NCBI RefSeq assembly: GCF_036659115.1
Contig: NZ_JAVXDF010000091.1
Reading direction: 5' to 3' (one strand)
Length of the DNA stretch: 8,328 bases
From: Gordonibacter sp036659115
Lineage (GTDB): Bacteria > Actinomycetota > Coriobacteriia > Coriobacteriales > Eggerthellaceae
Shown: in pieces, positions 1-4,931 of the stretch
Layout: each line of letters begins with the position of its first letter
Position numbering within the stretch: the stretch's first letter is position 1
Translations under genes and position numbers: made by a program
The notes under the pieces: model-generated
Told to the model about the DNA's origin: nothing
Databases searched by the model: none
What the model saw: only the letters and a program-made list of their open reading frames with translations

Positions 1-28
1 CCCGGTTTTTTCTATTCAGCAACACAGT
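1..28. terminator. possible half of a terminator cut by the window edge
   Basis: The window opens with CCCGG followed by a run of six T on the plus strand. On the minus strand this is a run of A followed by CCGGG, just beyond the stop codon of the 27-residue peptide gene. This is what one arm of a bidirectional intrinsic terminator would look like, but the other arm lies outside the window and cannot be checked. Confidence 0.25.
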
Positions 29-112
29 TCACTTTTTTCGGTTGGTTAAGCCAACAATTCCGATAACAACTGACACCAAAGCACAAACCGCAATGACCGT
101 TTGAGTATCCAT
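29..112 (-). CDS. 27-aa single-span membrane peptide, type I toxin (holin-like) candidate
   Basis: This short frame encodes a 27-residue peptide that starts MDTQTVIAVC, continues as an unbroken Val/Ile/Leu/Ala/Gly membrane segment (about residues 5-22) and ends in the basic tail TNRKK. That plan matches small holin-like or Fst/TxpA-type peptides of Gram-positive type I toxin-antitoxin systems, which act in the membrane and are silenced by an antisense RNA; this is family knowledge and no homology was tested. A SD-like AAAGGGGGTG ends 6 bases before ATG (8 from the last G of the G run). A perfect TATAAT lies 54 bases upstream of the start. The SD is inside a tetraloop hairpin, as is common for such toxins. 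A longer frame on the same strand (12-227) has Cys/Arg-rich composition and no SD, so I reject it. No antisense RNA promoter is convincing. The gene lies on the presumed mobile side of the tRNA fragment at 406-439. Confidence 0.5.
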   Translation of the reverse strand: MDTQTVIAVCALVSVVIGIVGLTNRKK

Positions 113-118
113 CGTAGC

Positions 119-136
119 CACCCCCTTTCGGGGATG
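119..136 (-). promoter_or_regulatory. GAAA-tetraloop hairpin sequestering the ribosome binding site
   Basis: Read on the minus strand, CATCCCC (136-130) pairs with GGGGGTG (125-119) around a GAAA loop (129-126). The stem has seven base pairs including one T-G wobble. The 3' arm is the SD of the 27-residue peptide gene. GNRA loops closed by C-G pairs are very stable, so translation of the peptide should be restrained. Similar SD-masking stems are known in type I toxin mRNAs; the functional link here is inference. Confidence 0.5.
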
Positions 137-165
137 CCACCCGGCAAGCGAAGCACCGCACGCCC

Positions 166-171
166 ATTATA
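166..171 (-). promoter_or_regulatory. -10 box TATAAT of the small peptide gene
   Basis: The minus strand reads TATAAT exactly at 171-166, placing a transcription start near 159 and a leader of about 47 bases before the ATG at 112. The -35 position (around 194-189) reads ACGCTT, a poor match to TTGACA, so the promoter is weak or needs an activator. Confidence 0.45.
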
Positions 172-227
172 GCGTGGCCAGAGCGCCTAAGCGTCGGCGC
201 TAGCGATATTCCAATATCCAATCGCAC

Positions 228-405
228 CAGTTCAGAAGGCTATTTCATCCTATAGGCAAGACATACGGACACGTAGAATGCCCTGAACCAGCCATGCGCT
301 ATACAACCCCCCAACAGACGGGCGGGCGTGCCTCAAAGCACGCGCGATCAGGCGCAGCGAAGGGCGTGCGTTGAGCGCATACCTTTATTCCTGACCTACA
401 AGGAC
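228..405. other. gene-free stretch at the presumed element end
   Basis: I see no credible gene here. The stretch holds a small perfect hairpin (GCGTGC 326-331, loop CTCAAA, GCACGC 338-343) and a direct repeat of GGGCGTGC at 324-331 and 362-369. Short repeats near an attachment site can be recombinase or excisionase arm sites, but nothing more specific supports that role. Confidence 0.3.
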
Positions 406-439
406 AAGGCCGGGGGTTCAAATCCCTCATCGCCCACCA
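406..439 (+). repeat. tRNA 3'-end fragment, putative attachment site
   Basis: The sequence carries a full T arm (stem GGGGG 412-416 with CCCTC 424-428, one G-T pair, and a seven-base loop TTCAAAT). It is followed by the 3' acceptor strand ATCGCCC (429-435), discriminator A and an encoded CCA (437-439). A functional tRNA would begin GGGCGAT about 76 bases upstream and have D and anticodon arms; these are not there. Only GGGCG at 362-366 could pair with CGCCC, and the bases between do not form a cloverleaf. An isolated tRNA 3' end is the usual scar left at one end of an element integrated by a tyrosine recombinase into a tRNA gene. Isoacceptor identity cannot be told from this part. Confidence 0.6.
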
Positions 440-445
440 TGAATT

Positions 446-724
446 TCAGCAGGTCATCGGTCGTTTTTCGCCGGTGGCCTGCTTTGGCTTCGGCCCCGAT
501 ATAAGCTTCCAAGGGATAATCGGGCGGCTTTCTAAGACACTACGTCGCCGCGCACCCCCACTTCCCCGCCAGCCGAACACGGCGCGCACTATGGTAAGCA
601 GCGCCGAGAGCACCACGTTCATCTTCTCGGTGTTGTGGAAAATAATCTCAAACCCGACCAGCACAATGACCGCCAAGCTCAGCGCCAGACAGAGAGCGCT
701 GGCCATGCACTGCTCCCACTGCAT
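446..724 (-). CDS. possible small two-span membrane protein (92 aa)
   Basis: From the ATG at 724 the frame encodes 92 residues that begin MQWEQCMASA. There are two hydrophobic stretches (about residues 8-29 and 38-52) separated by the polar FHNTEKMN, then a basic, Pro-rich tail that ends 7 bases from the tRNA fragment. The hydrophobic pattern is more protein-like than the other frames here. However, the bases before the ATG (GCGATATTGCC) contain no good SD, and the open frame continues upstream in sequence of poorer quality. It could be a small hypothetical membrane protein, a truncated larger one, or chance. Confidence 0.25.
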   Translation of the reverse strand: MQWEQCMASALCLALSLAVIVLVGFEIIFHNTEKMNVVLSALLTIVRAVFGWRGSGGARRRSVLESRPIIPWKLISGPKPKQATGEKRPMTC

Positions 725-824
725 GGCAATATCGCCGCCGCTATCGCAGAACAGGATGATCCCGTCAGTGTCGTAGCGTCTCTCGCCCTCCTGGAGAGAG
801 CGGGCCGTCGACGCGGCACACGCA

Positions 825-1025
825 CTACGTGCGTTTATCCACCGCTTCGGCCGAATTGCCCGCCGGCGGGTTGCGTCGCAACAATTCCTCGATGTCAGAC
901 GCAACTATCTGATCGTCAGGATGTTTGACAGCGTGAACTTGCGCGCCACGCGCTTTGAAAGTGCTCCCGCCGTGTAAACCGTCGGGCCGCCCATGGCCCT
1001 TACCTTCCCCTAGCCCTGCAAGGGT
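825..1025 (-). pseudogene. start-less frame, possible 3' remnant of a gene
   Basis: A stop-free run of 66 codons ends in ...GNSAEAVDKRT and includes segments such as VKHPDDQIVASDIEELLRR, with the balanced charge and helix-like composition of a real protein. It has no ATG or GTG start: a TGA closes it at 1028-1026, inside the end of the radical SAM gene, and the first possible start (TTG) is near the middle. The simplest reading is the 3' end of a gene whose 5' part was lost at a junction near 1010-1025. The plus strand is open in the same codon register (777-977) but gives an Arg-rich product. I recognise no family. Confidence 0.2.
905..994 (-). CDS. possible 29-aa peptide just downstream of the radical SAM gene
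   Basis: The frame starts with ATG at 994, 15 bases after the radical SAM stop codon, and is preceded by GGGAAGG with an 8-base spacer, a usable SD. It encodes a basic 29-residue peptide that begins MGGPTVYTAG and ends LSNILTIR, without cysteine. Radical SAM maturases often sit next to short precursor peptides, so the position is suggestive. Yet the peptide has no leader/core signature, and a competing frame (825-1025) covers the same bases. Confidence 0.2.
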   Translation of the reverse strand: MGGPTVYTAGALSKRVARKFTLSNILTIR

Positions 1026-2299
1026 TCAACCGCAAGTTCGCGCAAACGGTACCCGGCATCATCGGGCTCAAGCACCTGGGAGCTCTGCGCCAGTTCGGCA
1101 CCCGGCAGGCATTCCGTTATCGCAGATACCTCCACCAGTGGAAACGAGATCATCGGAACCGCATCGTCGATTTCATAGGCAATCGGCTCGCTGCGCTTCA
1201 CCGCGAGCTCATCCAGCACCGCACGCACCGCCTCGACCGACGAGCCAAACGCCTTGGCACATTTCAGCAGAAAGTCATCGCCATCGAACGACAGGTACGC
1301 GTACCTCTCCCGCACGTCGCCTCCACGTAGAAACGCCGCATTCTGCTGGAACAGCTGCCCGGAATTCTTATTGTCCGACGAACAATAGTGGACACCCAGA
1401 TCAAGCTGCTCATCAGCTGCAAAGCGCAAGAGCTCGAGAGCCTCGGCCTCGCTGTCCGCCAACGGCAGGCCGCCCGCATACCAGTAGTTGTACAGCACGC
1501 GGTACGGCTGCTTGCGCAGCTTGAAGCCACGCTTCGCGAACTCCGGAGCATTGTAGAGAGGAAAGCAGAACTCCAAAAGATTGATGCCGCATGCACCGAT
1601 TGCCGCAAGGTCAAGCAGCAGGCGCTTCATAACCTCAAGCGTACCGGGAATGACCGGCATCTCCACCATCACATCAAAGCTCCTGCCAACCGCGAGCGCG
1701 ATGCGCCCCCGTAGCTCGTCGCGTTCCCGGTCGTCGTCCTCCAATTTGATGCTGAATCGTATCTCGTCAAGCCCCGCCTCGGTCAGGCGCCCAAGCGAGC
1801 CTTCGTCGATACCGTAGCCGCTCGTGTACAGGCGCGTATGAGCAGCGGGATACAGCTGCCCTGCCCGTTCCAGAAACGCCAGTACGTCCGCCTCGTGCAG
1901 CATCGGCTCGCCGCCGGTAATCGCCAGGTACTCGAAGCAGGCGCCTGCTGCATGGGCTTGCTCCAGCTCGCGCACCATATCGCGCTTCTCCTGCAAGAAA
2001 CGCTCGTAGTCTTCTTGGTTGGGATTGAAGCAGAAGTAGCAGTTTTTAGGGCACCGTAGCGAGGCGAAAAACGTCACTGTGCGCTCTCCCGTGCGGCATG
2101 CCACGCACGCCGGCGACAGCCACCCATTGCCTCCACGTAGGCTCGCTCCCCCGTTCTCACTGATCCAGCGCGATCCCGCACAACGTAAAGCCCGATCTTC
2201 CCTAGCTTCTTCCTCGAAGGGAAGTCCGTACGAGGCAACCGTCGCCTCGAAATCGGCGTTCACTCGCTCGAACGCCTCGCAGTATTCAGCTCGCTCCAT
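1010..2299 (-). CDS. radical SAM protein, COG2108-like, function unknown
   Basis: The 429-residue product carries the radical SAM cluster motif CX3CX2C at Cys83, Cys87 and Cys90 (RCPKNCYFCFNP), which binds the 4Fe-4S cluster that cleaves S-adenosylmethionine, and the SAM-binding TGGEP at 128-132. EMPVIPG (213-219) and GVHYCSS (302-308) resemble what I recall of the uncharacterised COG2108 group related to pyruvate formate-lyase activating enzyme; I could not test this. Extra cysteines before the motif (Cys40 and Cys65/Cys68 in PACVAC) could hold a metal or a second cluster. I chose the ATG at 2299 because GGGGAGGAA lies just upstream with six bases between. A longer start at 2356 would overlap the regulator stop as ATGA but adds 19 low-quality residues and has no comparable SD. 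It follows the winged-helix gene by 53 bases on the same strand and is probably cotranscribed. The substrate cannot be predicted. Confidence 0.85.
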   Translation of the reverse strand: MERAEYCEAFERVNADFEATVASYGLPFEEEAREDRALRCAGSRWISENGGASLRGGNGWLSPACVACRTGERTVTFFASLRCPKNCYFCFNPNQEDYERFLQEKRDMVRELEQAHAAGACFEYLAITGGEPMLHEADVLAFLERAGQLYPAAHTRLYTSGYGIDEGSLGRLTEAGLDEIRFSIKLEDDDRERDELRGRIALAVGRSFDVMVEMPVIPGTLEVMKRLLLDLAAIGACGINLLEFCFPLYNAPEFAKRGFKLRKQPYRVLYNYWYAGGLPLADSEAEALELLRFAADEQLDLGVHYCSSDNKNSGQLFQQNAAFLRGGDVRERYAYLSFDGDDFLLKCAKAFGSSVEAVRAVLDELAVKRSEPIAYEIDDAVPMISFPLVEVSAITECLPGAELAQSSQVLEPDDAGYRLRELAVEPLQG

Positions 2300-2303
2300 G
2301 CTG

Positions 2304-2313
2304 ATTCCTCCCC
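2304..2313 (-). promoter_or_regulatory. ribosome binding site fixing the radical SAM start
   Basis: On the minus strand GGGGAGGAA ends about six bases before the ATG at 2299, a near-ideal SD and spacing. It supports this start over the upstream in-frame ATG at 2356, which overlaps the previous stop codon. Confidence 0.7.
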
Positions 2314-2352
2314 GCGCACTGCCACAACCGGCAGCACGCTCCTCGCGTGGCC

Positions 2353-2694
2353 TCATGCCTTATCGCGCAGCTTGCGCCCCACGCGCCATACGGTCTGAGC
2401 ATACCGCGGGTTCGAAGGGCTGTCCTCTATCTTCTCCCAAATTTTCCGTACGCGCACGGTGACGCTGCACAAATCCGCTTCGCTGCTCGATCCCCCCCCC
2501 ATATGCTGGAGAATCTGCCCGCGGGTAAAAACCATCCCGGGAGCAGAGGCAAGCAGCGCCAGTATCTCGAATTCCTTCGAGGTAAGGTCGACCGAATTCC
2601 CCCGCAGGCGCACTTCATAGCCTTCGGGCAGCACCACCAAGCCCCCCCCCCGCAAGCATGAAGAGCGACAGACCACGCGGTCGTCGCTCTTCAT
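2353..2694 (-). CDS. receiver-less OmpR/PhoB-type winged-helix regulator with poly-G tracts
   Basis: Residues 19-109 of 113 match the OmpR/PhoB C-terminal DNA-binding domain: beta strands with GYEVRLRGNSVDL, then LTSKEFEILALLA (37-49), PGMVFTRGQIL (52-62), recognition helix SVTVRVRKIWEKI (77-89) and wing YAQTVWRVGRKL (98-109), where the usual GYRL is GRKL. There is no receiver domain and only 72 bases separate it from the ferritin stop, so it is an orphan DNA-binding protein. Residues 16-18 and 66-68 are Gly-Gly-Gly encoded by uninterrupted runs of 10 and 9 G; the second run falls in the loop before the recognition helix. The start is uncertain: the ATG at 2694 lies in a long hairpin and has no SD. 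Slippage by one base in either run would change the frame. It probably controls itself and/or the radical SAM gene downstream; that is inference. Confidence 0.7.
   Translation of the reverse strand: MKSDDRVVCRSSCLRGGGLVVLPEGYEVRLRGNSVDLTSKEFEILALLASAPGMVFTRGQILQHMGGGSSSEADLCSVTVRVRKIWEKIEDSPSNPRYAQTVWRVGRKLRDKA
2492..2500 (-). repeat. G9 homopolymer inside the winged-helix gene
   Basis: Nine consecutive C on the plus strand, nine G on the coding strand, spanning the codons for HMGGG before the recognition helix. A gain or loss of one base would frameshift and remove the recognition helix and wing. Confidence 0.75.
2642..2651 (-). repeat. G10 homopolymer near the start of the winged-helix gene
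   Basis: Ten consecutive C on the plus strand, ten G on the coding strand, between the hairpin-borne start region and the first beta strand of the DNA-binding domain. With 10 G the ATG at 2694 is in frame. With 9 G the ATG at 2659 would be in frame instead. Confidence 0.75.
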
Positions 2695-2697
2695 GCT
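2655..2697. repeat. near-perfect long inverted repeat (hairpin) at the regulator start
   Basis: AGCATGAAGAGCGAC (2655-2669) is the exact reverse complement of 2683-2697. Inside, GACC (2671-2674) pairs with GGTC (2679-2682) around ACGC, leaving only A2670 bulged. The result is a stem of 19 pairs with a 4-base loop. Neither side has a T run, so it is not a normal intrinsic terminator. It spans the predicted start codon of the winged-helix gene and, on the minus strand, holds one ATG in each arm. It may regulate translation, be a protein operator, or be a mobile repeat. Confidence 0.7.
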
Positions 2698-2766
2698 GGG
2701 AAATCTAGCGTTTTGGTAAACCCTACGACAGCTCCCCTCGAAAAGCGTCGTTTCTCGCCCTAAAAC

Positions 2767-3282
2767 CTATTTGGCGGCCAGGGGCGTCGGCACCGAGTAC
2801 GCACGGGCAGCGAAATCCTTGTCCAGGTCGTAGAGTGCCTTCGCGTCGCCACCGAACAGTTTCATCTTCGTGATCATGTCCTCGGCGTTGGCTTCCTCTT
2901 CGAGCTGCTCCTCGATGAACCAGTCCAGGAATTTCATGGTGCGGTAGTCCTTCACATCATGCGCAGCCCCATAGATGTCGTTGATCAGGCTGGTCACGTA
3001 CTTCTCATGCTCAAGCGATGCTTCCAGCGGCTCCAAATGGGAAGCGAACGTCTTGTCGGGCTGATCGATAGCCAAAAGCTTGATCGGGCAGCTGTTGTCC
3101 AGCAGGTACTTGCGGAAGATCAGCGCATGGTCGCGCTCCTCGGCAGCTTGGATCATATACCAGTTCGCAAAGCCCGAGAGACCTTCTTCCTCGTAGTAGT
3201 CCGCGAATGACATATACAGGTAGGCCGAATAGAACTCCTTGTTGATCTGGTCGTTCAGCAACTCGTATACATGCTTGTCCAT
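2767..3282 (-). CDS. ftnA: ferritin, FtnA-like (non-haem iron storage)
   Basis: The 171-residue product is a typical bacterial ferritin, a four-helix protein that forms a 24-subunit shell, oxidises Fe(II) at a ferroxidase centre and stores it as ferric mineral in the cytoplasm. Ferroxidase ligands are visible at the expected places: Glu16, Tyr23, Glu49 and His52 (EERDH), Glu93, and Gln126/Glu129 in FIEEQLEEE. There is no haem-binding Met of the bacterioferritin type in helix B that I can point to, and the length fits FtnA (about 165-170). The start at 3282 has TTGAGGAGG ending five or six bases upstream. An AT-rich region at 3328-3364 probably contains the promoter and perhaps a metal-regulator site. 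The winged-helix gene follows 72 bases downstream on the same strand with no clear terminator between, so read-through is possible. The gene symbol is by resemblance. Confidence 0.93.
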   Translation of the reverse strand: MDKHVYELLNDQINKEFYSAYLYMSFADYYEEEGLSGFANWYMIQAAEERDHALIFRKYLLDNSCPIKLLAIDQPDKTFASHLEPLEASLEHEKYVTSLINDIYGAAHDVKDYRTMKFLDWFIEEQLEEEANAEDMITKMKLFGGDAKALYDLDKDFAARAYSVPTPLAAK

Positions 3283-3327
3283 GATGCCTCCTCAAAGGTC
3301 GCGCCGCGTCCCCCTGCGAACACGGCA

Positions 3328-3364
3328 TATATATTATTGCTTTTGTTAATGATACTCTATATCG
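3328..3364 (-). promoter_or_regulatory. AT-rich promoter/operator region of the ferritin gene
   Basis: In otherwise GC-rich DNA this island holds a minus-strand TAATAT (3336-3331) as a possible -10 box, with only a weak -35 match. It overlaps an imperfect dyad, ATTATT (3333-3338) against AATGAT (3348-3353). AT-rich dyads of this size before ferritin genes can be Fur- or DtxR/IdeR-like sites, but this one matches neither consensus well. Confidence 0.3.
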
Positions 3365-3459
3365 CTAACAACGGGAAACGCAGCAGAAGCGCTCGCCAAA
3401 TCAGCACAGTCACCTACGCATAGGAAGCAGCTTCCTCCTCGGCAGCGCCGCAGCAACGA

Positions 3460-4674
3460 TCAACGTTCTCCACCAGCGGTATCAAGCGACTCGCTCGCCG
3501 CGAGAGCTCCGGGCGCAGAAGGATTACGGCGACGCGCAAACGAGCTTTTGACCTCATTGAGCACCATTGCTACCAAATAGACCGTCAGCAAGCACAAGAG
3601 GACGACCGGAGCATGCTGCCCAACCAGTTGGCAGACGACAAGGCCGACTGCCACACTGGCCGCGCAGCTCGCGCAAAACGCAGCGAACATCTTCGAGAAT
3701 CCCACCTCGGAGCTCTTCGCCGACCAAAACAAGACAACCAGCCCCAAGACATTGCACAGTGCCGTGCCCGCATACGACACCAGCACAAGAACCACGTCAC
3801 CAAGGCCCGGAAAAGCAAGGGCCAGCGATGCCGGCGCAAGCATGAGCAGCGCAGCCACCGGCAACGCTACGCGATAAAACGCTCCCAAAAAGCCATCGAT
3901 CGCCGTCCGCGCATAAAGTGCCACCCACCACACCACCACCGCCACGATTGCGTAGACAAGGGGCTTAGGCACCAGTGCGACCGCAACGGCGCTGCTCTGC
4001 CAAAACGTCAGGCCGATGGCAAAGAAATTCAGCATGAGGCCGGCCACAGCCGCCCATCCCTGGCGCATAACCTGCCAGATGGTAACCGACGACACCCACA
4101 AGTCATCGTTACGAAAACCCTCCCGCACTTCGTCGGCGCGCACGATATCGCTCGCTAAAAGCGGCAAGCCCCCACTCAGCGTGAGCACGATCAAACCAAG
4201 GCAGAACAAGAACACCGATCCGGCGTTTGCCAAGGCAATCCACCACATCGATGCCAAGAGAAATGCGAACCCCGTGTTGAGCAGCGCCCCCTGGAAGGTG
4301 AACGACCGATAAAAACGCGCCCACTGCCGCAGCAGGCAGGCAAGCCCAAAGCCCAGCAGCATACCCGCCCCCATGGCCATCGGCACAACGGGCAGCACTT
4401 CCAAGAACAAAGCGAACAAAACGCCCGCAAGCGCGGTCGCCAAACCGATCACTATAGACCAGCGGCGCTTCTCGTCGTCATGGGCAGAAACGGACGAGGA
4501 GAGGCAGAGGATGACGACCCCTGCAAGAAACGAGCAGACAAACAGGATGGTCGCACTCGCTGCACCCAGCGCGTACATCAGGATGTTGTCGGCATGCAGG
4601 CACAGGGCGATGCCTGCAAGTACACAGGACAGCGCCAGGCTCACCGGCGACCATTCGCGCATGCCTGCCTTCAT
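3460..4674 (-). CDS. polytopic membrane protein resembling the membrane half of LuxR-family sensors
   Basis: The 404-residue product has about 10-12 strongly hydrophobic segments over residues 10-380 (for example PVSLALSCVLAGIALC, TGFAFLLASMWWIALANAG and VLVLVSYAGTALCNVLGLV). It ends in a short basic, Pro/Ala-rich cytoplasmic tail (SSFARRRNPSAPG...). Size and layout resemble the MFS-like N-terminal half of the many membrane-bound LuxR regulators in Eggerthellaceae, which carry a C-terminal helix-turn-helix of about 65 residues. That domain is absent here and I found no frame for it in the next 60 bases downstream. It could be a truncated regulator, a stand-alone sensor or a transporter. I start at the ATG at 4674, preceded by AAGGGGAGG with an 11-base spacer, because a TATAAT box at 4711-4706 overlaps the upstream in-frame ATG (4707) and would leave it untranscribed. 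The gene is divergent from the ABC transporter. Confidence 0.75.
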   Translation of the reverse strand: MKAGMREWSPVSLALSCVLAGIALCLHADNILMYALGAASATILFVCSFLAGVVILCLSSSVSAHDDEKRRWSIVIGLATALAGVLFALFLEVLPVVPMAMGAGMLLGFGLACLLRQWARFYRSFTFQGALLNTGFAFLLASMWWIALANAGSVFLFCLGLIVLTLSGGLPLLASDIVRADEVREGFRNDDLWVSSVTIWQVMRQGWAAVAGLMLNFFAIGLTFWQSSAVAVALVPKPLVYAIVAVVVWWVALYARTAIDGFLGAFYRVALPVAALLMLAPASLALAFPGLGDVVLVLVSYAGTALCNVLGLVVLFWSAKSSEVGFSKMFAAFCASCAASVAVGLVVCQLVGQHAPVVLLCLLTVYLVAMVLNEVKSSFARRRNPSAPGALAASESLDTAGGER

Positions 4675-4705
4675 TTTGATAAAAACCTCCCCTTTCGAAC
4701 CCTGC

Positions 4706-4711
4706 ATTATA
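4706..4711 (-). promoter_or_regulatory. -10 box TATAAT of the membrane-protein gene
   Basis: A perfect TATAAT on the minus strand predicts a transcript start near 4699 and a leader of about 25 bases holding the SD AAGGGGAGG. The -35 position reads about CTAAGC, a weak match. The box overlaps the alternative ATG at 4707, which argues for the start at 4674. Confidence 0.45.
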
Positions 4712-4802
4712 AAACAACCCCTGCGCTTGCTTAGCCGGAATTCGTAGAATTTGAGGAACTTTAAGACCTATGGAAGGGGTCTGCGAAGTGTGTGGTTTTG
4801 AA

Positions 4803-4828
4803 TTACGTTTTTTCAGAAGCGTTTACGT
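4803..4828 (+). repeat. TTACGT direct repeat, possible regulator site
   Basis: TTACGT occurs at 4803-4808 and again at 4823-4828, exactly 20 bases apart (two helical turns), on either side of the -35 region of the transporter promoter. Tandem sites at this spacing are typical of dimeric response regulators. With only six bases each, chance cannot be excluded. Confidence 0.25.
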
Positions 4829-4839
4829 ACCACTAGAAT
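4810..4839 (+). promoter_or_regulatory. promoter of the ABC transporter gene
   Basis: TTTTCA (4810-4815) and TAGAAT (4834-4839) are separated by 18 bases and match the sigma-70-type consensus at 4/6 and 5/6. Transcription would begin near 4846, leaving a leader of about 85 bases before the ATG at 4932. Confidence 0.45.
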
Positions 4840-4931
4840 GCTTAACTAACTAAACAACTTTATTCATCCAGCTTACGCTACTTTCGATGCTCCGCCCCCT
4901 ACTGCGCTTCATCGAAGTTGAAAGGCATCGT

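Larger units (their letters stand above)
440..1009. other. 570-base stretch without a confident gene; likely remnants
   Basis: Between the tRNA fragment and the radical SAM gene there is no frame with an acceptable start, SD and recognisable family. It holds a weak membrane-protein frame (446-724), a start-less frame (825-1025) and a 29-codon frame (905-994), all on the minus strand and listed separately. No promoter or terminator stands out. The mixture suggests decayed genes beside an integration hotspot. Confidence 0.35.

Noticed and set aside
362..439. A complete 78-base tRNA gene starting at GGGCGTG
   Set aside because: Only five acceptor pairs form, the two inner pairs mismatch, and no D arm or seven-base anticodon loop can be drawn. 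Only the 3' part is tRNA-like.
777..977. Plus-strand open frame in the same codon register as the minus-strand remnant
   Set aside because: It is Arg-rich, lacks a start codon near its beginning and has no SD. The opposite strand gives a better balanced protein, though neither is certain.
955..1524. Plus-strand open frame opposite the radical SAM gene (189 codons)
   Set aside because: The product is rich in Pro, Arg, His and Ser, as antisense frames in GC-rich DNA are, and the minus strand carries the radical SAM motifs.
2719..2763. Terminator between the ferritin and winged-helix genes
   Set aside because: Only a short stem with a wobble pair can be drawn (CGAGAAA region with TTTTCG), without a following T run on the minus strand.
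3422..3436. Hairpin AGGAAG/CTTCCT after the membrane-protein gene as a terminator
   Set aside because: The stem is six pairs with a three-base loop and no T run follows on either strand.
4887..4931. Transporter start at the ATG at 4887
   Set aside because: There is no SD before it and the 15 extra residues precede the normal first strand of the ATPase. The ATG at 4932 has GAAAGG at proper spacing.
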